NCBI GenBank assembly: GCA_023614405.1
Contig: CM042689.1
Coordinates: forward strand, 332,234,305 to 332,298,304
Reading direction: 5' to 3'
From: Avena insularis
Taxonomy: Eukaryota; Streptophyta; Magnoliopsida; Poales; Poaceae
Length of the DNA: 64,000 bases
The position numbers and the translations under genes are program-made. The notes beneath the pieces were generated by a model, which had not been told where the DNA came from, made no database searches, and was given only the letters and a program-made list of their open reading frames with translations. The stretch's first letter is position 1. The number at the start of each line of letters is the position of its first letter. Positions 48,111 to 57,900 of this stretch are shown here, in pieces.

Positions 48111-50180
48111 AGAACACAAAACTCTCCAAGATCTAGATCCCAATGATTCCTTCACAAAGAAGGGATTTGACTTGGGGGGATTGTAGATCTAGATCTCCTC
48201 TCTCAAATCCCTCAAAAATATGCAAGAATCATAGGAGGGGAAAGGGAGAGGGAAAGCTTCTTCAAGGTTGACAATGGAGGAGAGAGAGAAAGCCAAGAAC
48301 CAAGAAGAAAAGCTAGTACCCACGAAGGGGAAGAGGAGCCCCTTTTAAAGGGCTCCTAGATCTGCCGTTATGGGCATTATGACACACTGGCGGAAGGCGG
48401 AAGTTCTGTGGCACCCAGCCAGACGAAAGCTGGAGCGAGAAACTGAAAAAAGCGAATCATGGCGGAACTTCCGGCCTTGCGGAAATTCCGCCCAGCAGCT
48501 CAACGGTCATCGGACCGTTGGCGCCCCTCGAAGCATAGCCGGAAGTTCGGTCAAAACAGTCCGGAAGTTCCGGTGAACTTAGCAAGTTCAAACAAAGTTC
48601 GGCAAATAGAGCGCTTCAAAGCGAAGGTTCTTGGCGTGGCGGAAGAAGACCAGAACTTCCACGAACTTACGGCGGCAAATATGCCTAGCGGAAATTCCGG
48701 TGGGAAGCGAAACTTCGGTCGAAATTCGAAACCGAGAAAACCGGAAGCATAATAACTTTTGCATCCGAACTCCAAACGGGATGAAACCAATTTTGTTGGA
48801 AAGATAACGACGAATAGAATTCAACAATATATTGGGTATCACCTTGGGAGAAAATACCATGAACATATATGTGATCTATCCCCCAAGGTGTGGAGCCGGA
48901 AAACTCGCAAGATCAAAAACCACAATAAGATATGCAAGTGAAATCCTTAGATGATGAGCTAGAGCTTGTTAAGATGGTGACCACAAGCTCTAGATCCTCT
49001 CATGGACAAGAACCAAATAATAACCAAGAAAGATGATGATATGAATGCAAAAGTTTGAGCTCTCCGAACGATGCAAACGAGACACCCGCTTGAGAGCCCC
49101 TCTTGATAGTACGGCTATCTATCCTAAACCCGGTCTCCCAACTAACAACACTAGACCGGCAAAAGAGAAGCCCTATCAACATACCTTTGCCTTGAGCGTC
49201 CCACTTGAACTTGATGTAGACCGTCTTGTTCTTCTATAGTGGGAACACCTTTCTTGATTGCTCTTGCTCGCTCTTGCTTGATGAAGACTTGCAAAATGCT
49301 CCCCCATACTCCATGGGGAAACCTCTTCTTTGAACTTGTCTTCATCATTCCATGAGCATGAGGATGGCAAGCTTCAAGCATGAGATCTTCTAGAGATGGC
49401 GCATCTTGAGCTCGTCCTTCTTCATCCTAACTTGAGGTTGATCCATCTTGATGCAACTCTTTGCACATGCCTTGATCGACCTTCAAGCTCCTTCTTTCTT
49501 CATGATTCCAATGGGCACAAAGCCCTTGGACATTTCTTCATCTTCCAACCTTGAGACCAACACATGGCCCAAGCGATGCCAATGGACAAACCTACAAGTG
49601 AAACTCAATTTACACATTAGTCCATAGAGATTGTCATTAATTACTAAAACCACACATGGGGGCATACATGCCCTTTCACTCGGTCTCCCTTCCTAGATCG
49701 GAAAGGGGATTAGATCGCCTCAGGTAGGTCGTACCTGGTGAGGTGATCTGTAGGGAGTGGCGCGGTGGAGTAGGCGGGCATCGTGTTGATGACGGGGGGG
49801 CTCCCACAAGCGGGCATCCCGATCGCGGCTCCTCTTCCGCGCCTTCCCGCTGGACCCCTCAAGGCAGCACCAGAGGCTGAAGACGGCAACAATAGCTTGT
49901 CGAGGAGCTCGCGTATGAGGTGGAGAGGCGGAGGAGGGGTGGGCGGGGCCGGTGCGGTAGTGGATATGTCATGAAGATCTGGATCTGGCAACATGTGGAT
50001 TTGCCCGCTGGTGGTGTCGGTGTCGGAGGGGCGAGAGGGCCGGGCGATTTGGACTGAGAATGTTGTGTGGGAGGAGGAGAGAAGAGCGATGGAAAAAATG
50101 AGCGGGGGCGGGGAGTCGGACGAAGCGGGGCGACATAGTGGCAGAAAACGGAACCGCTTCGTATTTTTTAGATAGTAGAT

Positions 50181-50334
50181 ATTAGTACTTCATCTTTCAT
50201 TGTACTGTACTTCATCTTTAATGTACTTAATACTTGGCTTTTAGTGTACGTAGTACTCCATCTTCTCTGTATTTTAGTACTTTGTCTTTAGTCTACTTTT
50301 ACATCATCATTAGTATACTTAGTACTTCTCTTTT
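50181..50334. repeat. Degenerate TTTAGTACTTC repeats, left block
   Basis: Irregular tandem words of the form TTTAGTGTACTTAGTACTTC. Similar words resume at 50664-50830 on the far side of the foldback, implying that the foldback is inserted in, or grew within, one repeat array. Confidence 0.6.
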
Positions 50335-50663
50335 GCTATTTTTTTAAATAATATTTTTTTATTTAATTTCATAAATAATATACGAAATCCAAAAATTGCA
50401 AATCTAACAGACCGTCATCCGTTGAAAAGACGAAGGTGGTGGTTCGTCTTTTTAAAAGACGAAGGGGGTGGTTCGTCCGTTCAAAAGACGAACATACGTG
50501 TGAATGAACCTGTCCCAGTCACCACGTTCGTCTTTTGAACGGACGAACCAACCACCACCTTCGTCTTTTCAACGGATGACGGGCTGTTAGATTTGCAATT
50601 TTTGGATTTCATGTATTATTTGTGAAATTGAATAAAAAAATGTATTATTTTAAAAAAAATAGC
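50335..50663. repeat. 329-bp foldback (near-complete inverted repeat)
   Basis: Arms begin GCTATTTTTTTAAATAATA and end with its approximate complement TATTATTTTAAAAAAAATAGC split over 50644-50663. The arms continue through matching blocks such as CAAATCTAACAG/CTGTTAGATTTG and CGTTGAAAAGACGAAGGTGG and its complement, leaving a short centre around 50480-50520. No clear target duplication. It is MITE-like, and transcription would give a long hairpin. Confidence 0.8.
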
Positions 50664-51640
50664 TAGTACTTTGTTGTAAGCATATTTAGTACTTCTAGTT
50701 CCCTGCACTTGGGTACATCTTCTTTAGTATACTTATTCTTCGTCGTTAGTATATTTAGTACTTCTCTTTTAGCGTATTTAGTACTTCGCTATTAGTAATA
50801 CTTAGTACTTCGTCTTTAGTGTACATGTACTTTTGAACTTTGAAAACATGCCAACAGTGCCGTGTACTCGTGATGCACCTTGAAAGTACACCCGTGCAAG
50901 AAGTATGTCCACGTGCTGAAAATACGCATGCACGGAAGGAATGCTCTGCATGCGAAACAAGGAGTTATTAAGAGGTCATAAGAAGCTCTTAAACCGTATA
51001 TTCCACCGGTCAATTTGTAGCCACACACATAAAGGTTTTGCTAGTTCGCTTGTCCGATCCACGTGTCTAGACTCCTCGAGTTTTCCGTTACCCGTCCGCT
51101 CACGGGAGGTCCTATATGCTGACCCGATCAACGAGTACGAGGTGTCGCACACCCTTAGGTGGGGTGTGTTGGACCGACCCAATATATTTTTTGGTTTTCT
51201 TTTTTCTTTTTTATTGATTTTTTTGTGTTTTTAATATTCAGAACTAAATATTTTTGAATTTTGATATTTTTAAAATTTGAATATTTTTCGGTTTTGAACG
51301 GTTTTCGAATTTGAATGTTTTTAAAATTTGCTTTTTCCTTCAAAATTGAACATTTTTTAAATTTAAACCCTTTTAGAACATATGAATATTTTTTATTTCT
51401 GAACCATTTTAAATTTAAATCATTTTATGAATCTAAACAATAAAACAGGAAAAAGGAACAAAATCAAAAAGAAAAACGGAAAGAGAAAAACCAGCTGGGA
51501 AAACCCCGAATAGAAGTATAGAACCACAGAGAAGAAGCAAACGGAAAACCCACCCCACTATATGGGCCGGGCTCAAAACGCCGACCGTGGTGTGCGGTGC
51601 CCCGGTCAGTGTATAGGATTTCCCCCCGTTCACCGCGGCC
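50664..51640. other. Intergenic region upstream of the homeobox gene
   Basis: 50664-50830 continues the TAGTACTT array. 51190-51440 is very AT-rich with repeated TTTGAATATTTTT-like words on one strand. 51441-51640 is a purine-rich to GC-rich transition. No gene was recognised. Confidence 0.5.
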
Positions 51641-52160
51641 CAGCGACCGCTGTTCCGTAGTGTCCATAAACAAGCCCTAGCATGTGCGAGCGCGTCAGTC
51701 CCCCTTCGCGTGCCTGGCGACGCTCGCGGGAGGGTGTCTGTGGAAGCTGCGAAATCTCCCCGAAGGCACGCGGTGACGCGGCCAGCCGGCGAGGTCAGTA
51801 CCCCGCCCCTGCTCATCTCCCCCTTCTCCATCTCCGTCGCCCCGTTCGCTCTTCCTCGGGTCTGACCTGCGCGTTGCCCCTCCTTCCATCGCCGGCCGGC
51901 AGCATCCGGCACCAGCCTTGGGTACCGCCCAACCAGCCGTACCTTGCCGTCCTGTACCCGTGGGAGCTAGGGAGGATTGTTTCCTTCGTAATCCCGTCGC
52001 ACGGTGGCTCGAGGTCCACCGATTCGCTCAGCGGGGCCGACGCTCTGCCTCTGCGGCCGCTCGCCCCCACCACCGGTCGCATTTTCCTGCCCCCGCCGGC
52101 CCGCCGCAAGTGCTCTTCCCGCTGAATTTCCCGATATATGTTCGTGTACATGCGATTATT
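51640..52160 (+). promoter_or_regulatory. GC-rich promoter and probable non-coding first exon of the homeobox gene
   Basis: A GC- and CpG-rich block in the correct position upstream of the coding exons, preceded by TATATGG at about 51559 and GGGCCGGGC. The first coding exon (from about 54043) begins after a good acceptor (TTTCATTGCTGTAG), so a 5'-UTR exon must lie upstream and this block is the obvious candidate. The exact donor could not be chosen (for example GAG|GTCAGT near 51792). Confidence 0.5.
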
Positions 52161-52624
52161 AAGTGCGAAATGCGGGGTTTCGTGTACAGAACGGTGTATT
52201 CTGGTTGCTTTCGAGCTAGTTTTCTTCGTTGCGAATTTATTAGAGTTGCAATGTTGCTGTTACTCTATTATTAGGCGATATTAAATATGCTTTGCGTGAA
52301 AGAAGCTGGTTTAGAAAGCTTCAGATCTGGGATTGTTGGGGTGAAATACATGGAAATACTTGGAATCTGCCCAATCTGGTTAGTTAGTTTGATGAGCAGT
52401 CAGCAGTGGCACTGTGGCAATAGGAGGTATTGGTGTACTTAACATCTCAAATTATCGTGTTCCCTGTTGTACTCGCTGATACCCCTATATTATGCACAGT
52501 AGATCCTGACTCAATGTTATATTGTGGGATGTGACCTAAGCTGCGCGTTACCAAGAGCGAAATAGAGATGAAGTAGCCAAAACTCACCTTGCCAATTTTT
52601 TGGTCATGACAAAAGTATTTGTCT

Positions 52625-53236
52625 GGGTGTGTTTGGTTTGAGTCCCAACTCCTCAAAACAGGTTTCTAGCCACCTACCTACCAAAAATTTGGTAGAAATT
52701 GCTAGGCCCTAATTTGGTTTGCAGTCAGCTAACTTGCCAGACATTTCACAACTTGTATTAACTAGTGCTTGATTTGATTCTGACTTAGTTTTCATGATGA
52801 GCCAATAGAAACGGAAGCACGTGTTAAAAAAACTCATGGCTTTTGCTTGCAGAAAAAGTCATGGCGGAGTATGAGGCGCTATTGGTCTGTGCTAGAGGTG
52901 TAAACAGGATTTTAGTTACAACTTACACGGGGGCTTGATTGATTGAAAGACCACTAGGTGATGTAACGCCCTTGCCGTTAATCTGCCGCTTTTACTGAAA
53001 TATAGTTATATAACACCGGACGGTGTCCAGGACCTAAGCGACAAGCTGGCTGCCAACTTTTTGGTGAAGGATTTGTGCACAGTCTGCGCGTCCAGGCCTT
53101 GGCGAGGACCACACTGCAGAAATGAGGGCGGGCTTGGGCGAACCAATATTTTGGTGGTGTTCCAAATGAAAGCCAAATCTCACGGGCGAGCCAAAATATT
53201 AGTAGGGTCAGCGTCGTTGGTAAACCAAACATACCC
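52625..53236. mobile_element. Possible PIF-like element in the 5'-UTR intron
   Basis: Ends GGGTGTGTTTGGTTT (52625-52639) and AAACCAAACATACCC (53222-53236) are inverted with one mismatch. Flanking TCT/TTT do not give a clear duplication. Interior without a known protein. Confidence 0.4.
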
Positions 53237-53889
53237 TTTGTTTGGATAGTTGCCATTATTTTTTGGCATGCCAATGTCTTTTAGCCCACTCTAGTTTATT
53301 TTCTGGCCAGTGTTGGCCAACTCATGGGCAACCAAAAGCTCAACAGAAATTTGGCTAGCCAAATATTTGGCAGGGCAAGCTCGGGCTTGAACCTAACATT
53401 AGCCAAAGAACCAAAACAATGGAGACGTACAATCATGACAAGGGGCCACAGATTTGTTGAGTTTGGCCTGAAAAGTACAAGAGATTTTATCTCTGACACA
53501 ACCCCATCACACATGTTAGGGCTTCTGGATTCTTTCGGTAATACAAGAATATATAATACCAAAGATCAACCTAGCTTCTGATCATCAAGCGCCTCTAATT
53601 TCGTCCACCTTGCTTTCAATTGCTTGTGTCATGGCCACACCCCACAGTTTTATATAGTCCCCCACATGCCATCTTATAGCACAACCAGAACATTTTCCTC
53701 TCCTTTTATTTTTTATTCTCCAAATCCCGACAATATGACACATAAAGGATGTGTGTTGCATATGGTCCTTTCATTGGCTCCTGCATTCCCTTGCTCTGTT
53801 TCTTGCCTCTTTTGACCAAGTAAGTATGAGCTACACTTACTGTGAACTATGGAACAACATGTCCATCCAAAGCAAGTGCTTAGTAGATA

Positions 53890-53970
53890 TTCCTCTGTTC
53901 CTAATATAAAATGTTTTGGCAAGGCAATTTAGCTTGCCAAAACATCTTATATATTTAAAAAAGGAGGGAG
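53890..53970. mobile_element. Short Stowaway-like MITE
   Basis: 81 bp between TA dinucleotides (53888-53889, 53971-53972). Ends TCCTCTGTTCCTAATAT and an A-rich GGAGGGAG are degenerate Stowaway termini. The middle forms a stem ATGTTTTGGCAAG/CTTGCCAAAACAT. It lies just upstream of the first coding exon, in the 5'-UTR intron. Confidence 0.75.
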
Positions 53971-54187
53971 TACATCTCAACAATTGGTTTTAGCATTTTG
54001 CTTATGCTGTTAATAATTTTTTTGTGTTATTTCATTGCTGTAGGGCCCGGAATAGTTGGCTGGAGAAAGCTTACTTGGTTATCTCTCCCTCTAGAAAGCA
54101 GTTGTCCAGGGCTTCCCGAGTCTCCCAGGAGTCCAGGACTGACCTAGCAGTTTTTACAGAGGAGGTCCATCTGTGGTTATCGTTTGC

Positions 54188-54930
54188 ATGGATAAAATAC
54201 CTGCTCCTGGTCTTGCTCAGGACAATGGCAGAGTTCCAAATGATTCAACCTCTGCTCCTAGCAAGGGGAAAAGAGGAAGGAAAGGGTCCCAAAGTATAGA
54301 AAGTAAAAGGCATCCCTTGAGATCTGCAAATAGTGCCAGGGTGCTTCGGTCTACCTCAAAAAATAAGAGTGCGACACCTAATGCGCCAGTCAGTCCCTTG
54401 AGATCTGCACATAATAGTCCCAGGGTGCTTCGTTCTACCCCAGAAAACAAGAGGAAGACACCTAAAAAGCCAGTAAAGTCGCTGAGATCAGCACATAGTA
54501 GTGCCAGGGTGCGTCGCTCTACTTTAAAGAAGAACAGTAAGGCACCCAATGAGCCAGTAAATAATAATACTGCTGTTCAGCCGACTGCCAAGAAAAGGAA
54601 AAGAGGCAGGCCCTCAGGCAGGCCCTCGAGTGCAGCAAGTCCCAAGAAGAATGATTGCATCAAAATTCGTCAGCGAGTTAGATACATTTTGAATCGGATG
54701 AACTACGAACAAAGTTTGATTCAAGCTTATGCAAGTGACGGATGGAAAGGTCAAAGGTCTGTCTCTCTGAATCACTATATTTCACTCCTTTTCAAGCCTC
54801 AGTTTTTTGTTTGTTGGTACCTTGTTGTTGTACTTCTCAGAAGAATCAGTTTAATTGGACAATTTTTTTGGAAAGCATTAGCCAGGATACTGTGTGAATA
54901 AAAAACTTCAGTTTGCGTTTTATGACAGAG

Positions 54931-54961
<31 letters not shown>

Positions 54962-57900
54962 GCGTTGGGGGCGGGGTGCATAAGTCATATAATGTGTTGT
55001 TCATTTTGATTTATGCATTGATGAAGTGGGTATTTCTGTATTTCCTCGATTCTTTCTATGCATTTTAACATGTACACCCTCTTATGTTGGATTTCTAATA
55101 CATGCATATGTAGTTCGGAAAAAATAAGACCCGAGAAGGAGCTTGAACGAGCCAAGGCGGAAATCTTGCGATGCAAGTTACGAATTCGGGAAGCTTTTCG
55201 TAATATGGATTCTCTACTGTCTGAGGGGAAGATCGATGATTCTTTATTTGATTCCGAGGGTGAAATATCCAGTGAAGATGTATGCCTTCTCGTTTTATTC
55301 TTGACATGTATCATATTTTTTGTACTCTTGTGGCTGTCACTTACTGAGATAATCCATTTTATCTTGCAGATTTCCTGTGCTATATGTGGGTCAAAGCATG
55401 TTACATTGAAAAATGATATCATTCTTTGCGATGGAGCCTGTGATAGAGGGTTCCACCAGAAGTGTTTAAACCCTCCTTTACTGGCAGAAGACAGTAATAT
55501 CTATTTCCTTTCACTTTCTTGATACAAAAAGTATAATTCCCTACCTTGCTCATGTATTTAATCACATTTGTTGCTAGTTCCTCCGGACGATGAAGGATGG
55601 CTTTGTCCTGCATGTGATTGCAAGTTAGATTGTATAGATGTACTAAATGAACTCCAGGGGAGCACGCTTGCTATTCATGACTCGTGGGAGGTAAAAACCT
55701 ACAAACTACCCTGTTATAGCAAGTAATGTACAGTCCTGTATCACTACTGAGATAAACGAGACTGAATTATATTCTTGAATGGGACTACATTTTTTCTCTG
55801 CAGAAAGTTTTTCCTGAGTCAGCTTCACTTGCAAATGGTTCAAATCAAATTGGTACATCTGATCTTCCATCAGATGATTCAGAGGACAATGATTATGACC
55901 CTACTTTAGCTGAAGGCAACATGGTAGATGAAAACAAGTCATCTGCAGAGGATGGGGACGAAGGATCAGATTCTGATGACTTGGATTTTATGACATCGTC
56001 TGATGATTCTGAACCTTCGACGAAGAAAAGGTCCAAATTGAAGAACAAAAATACAGTAGATGACCCTGGGTTGCCTTCTGAGGACTCGGAGGATGATGAC
56101 TTTGATCCAGAAGGTCCAAATTCTAGCGAGGACCAAAAGACCAAAACAAACTCAGAGGAGTCAGACTTCACGTCTGATTCTGATGATTTCTGTGCCGAGA
56201 TTTCTAAATCTTGTGGCCAGGATGAAGTTTTGGCACCTTCATTGTCAGATCAGACTGAGAGGGTGGAAATTATGGAGGCAGAGCCAGAGCAAGACTTGGT
56301 GCTGCCTGCTTCAAGTAGGCGACAAGTTGGACGTTTTGATTACAAAAAGCTTTATGATGTATGTCTTCTCCTTGCATTTCTCCATGTCCTAAATGCATGC
56401 TTCTCGTATTTGAATTTGTGCTTTAAAGGCTTATTTCTCTTTGTTTTTTGTCATGCTGTCGGCAAGAAGAATTCTGACCTTGCATACTCAGGAAATAACA
56501 TGGCCATTCTATATGAGAAATGTATTCATTAAACACGATAAACAATTTTAGAGGCAGAACTATCTCTTGTAATCTTATTTCTAGGTGAGCAACTGAGCAT
56601 AGATAACCTAGTCACACAATCTCATAAACTGATATTCCATCGTTCCAATTTTTTTTTGCCAGAAGTCAAAGTTTGACCGAGTTTATAAAAAAACATCAAC
56701 AATACCAAATTAATATCAATAGATCCACCATGAATTATGTTTTCATAGTGTATTTATTCAATAGCCTACCCTAACTTGCTCAGGACAGAAGGCTTTGTTG
56801 TTACTGTTGTAGTGTATTGTTTAATATTGTAGATCTTGATATTTTATTCTGCATATTTGCTAACTTACAAAACTTTGAATTTTGACAAAACTTATATGCC
56901 CTATATTTAGAACAGGCGGAGTATATAATACTATAGATTGGAGGAATTCTTTCCTTGATAGTAGATAAAAATGTGATTCTCTATTTGTCCCTGGGAATTT
57001 TTTCTTCCCCATTTGACATCGAGTCTTATTTTGTTTCCCAATATAGCACCGCCTTCCATTCCGTTACTTGCAAACCTCAATTTCTTTTCTCGTGGACCAA
57101 AATACCCGTTGAGAGTATCTCCAAGGCATCCCCACCAACTCTCTCCCTTTTCCATCTTCTCCCTGCTGCTCCTGAACGAATCGGCGCGTTATCCTCCGCG
57201 CGCCGCCCCGACCTGGTTAGCCGCCGGTCCAGACTAGTGTGCCACTGCTGCCCCTGTCTGGCCTTGTCCGGGCGCCACCTCTAGCCTCCACACACCGCCC
57301 TGGCCTGGTCCGCAGCTGACCCAGACTAGTCCGCCACCGCCGCCCTGGCCTTGTCCGCTGCTGGTCCACGCACATCCATGGGCGACTCGGGTTGTTTGTA
57401 GCTTTCTACCGTGTGCTCGTGGTCTGACCTAGATTGATGAGTCATGAGTGCGATACTGAGGCGGGGAAGGCCGTGGAGGTCGTCGCGGTTCCTGCACCAG
57501 CACGTTGGCGCGGCCTGATATCGGCCGCCGTCATCGTGTACTAGTCCTGTCTAGACGTTGTCGTGTATTGCCTGGCCTAGATTAATGAGTCTGAGCTCCG
57601 TGACTGTGACCAGCTATTTCTTCCGGAAGATGTGAGATAGACACCTAGGTTAGTTGTTTGCTGCTAGCTAGCTTTTTTTGTCTGCTGTTGTCCAGCTAAT
57701 TTTGAAATTACTTACACAAAACATGGTTTGGTGTACTTCATTATGAACAAACCAGTTCTGTGTAACCGCATCGCACATGTTGCTTGTCAGGATAATGTAG
57801 CCCCCCACATATTTAAGTTACTGTCACCGTGTATCACATCTTCCCGTCGGACCAGTAAAGTCTAAGAATGAGACTGTGGTGCTGTACACCAGTTCTGCTT

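Larger units (their letters stand above)
47161..49678 (-). mobile_element. LTR-like element K (2.5 kb, unclassified)
   Basis: Ends TG...CA: the minus strand begins TGAAAGGGCATGTATGCCCC and ends CTTTGTACTTCCA. It is flanked by perfect 5-bp duplications CTCGG (47156-47160 and 49679-49683). No gag/pol or internal primer site was seen, so it is either a very long solo LTR or a non-autonomous LTR element. It contains a 19-bp minisatellite, a 105-bp tandem duplication and many GGAAxTTCCG words around 48460-48740. Open frames such as 47419-47985 are low-complexity by-products. Confidence 0.85.
40247..50179 (-). mobile_element. Non-autonomous Helitron carrying MADS-box exons
   Basis: Minus-strand element. 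Its 3' end at 40247 reads CATGTTTCCTAG, preceded by CCCGTTGCAACGCACGGG (short stem CCCGT/ACGGG), the standard grass Helitron terminus ending CTAG. Its 5' end at 50179 reads TCTACTATCTAAAAAATACG. The flanking bases are A before the 5' end and T after the 3' end, i.e. insertion into an AT dinucleotide without duplication. No Rep/helicase ORF is visible. Cargo includes PISTILLATA-like exons (42785-43005) and three tandem copies of the 5'-terminal unit. Later insertions are a Stowaway MITE and element K. Confidence 0.82.
46441..50180 (-). repeat. Helitron 5'-terminal unit, copy 3 (interrupted)
   Basis: The third tandem unit is split into 46441-47160 and 49684-50180 by element K (47161-49678). It ends in the outermost 5' terminus next to host sequence. 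The Pro-rich frame is at 49710-49994. It carries a local rearrangement near 46650-46680 relative to the other copies. Confidence 0.85.

Noticed and set aside
44734..49994. Pro-rich minus ORFs (44734-45018, 45781-46254, 49710-49994) as three genes
   Set aside because: They are tandem copies of one Helitron segment, their lengths differ by frame drift, and no domain is visible. Kept only as cargo of the repeat units.
52978..53562. Minus-strand ORFs of 88-98 codons in the homeobox 5'-UTR intron
   Set aside because: They lie in or next to a probable decayed DNA transposon, with no recognised domain or splice support.
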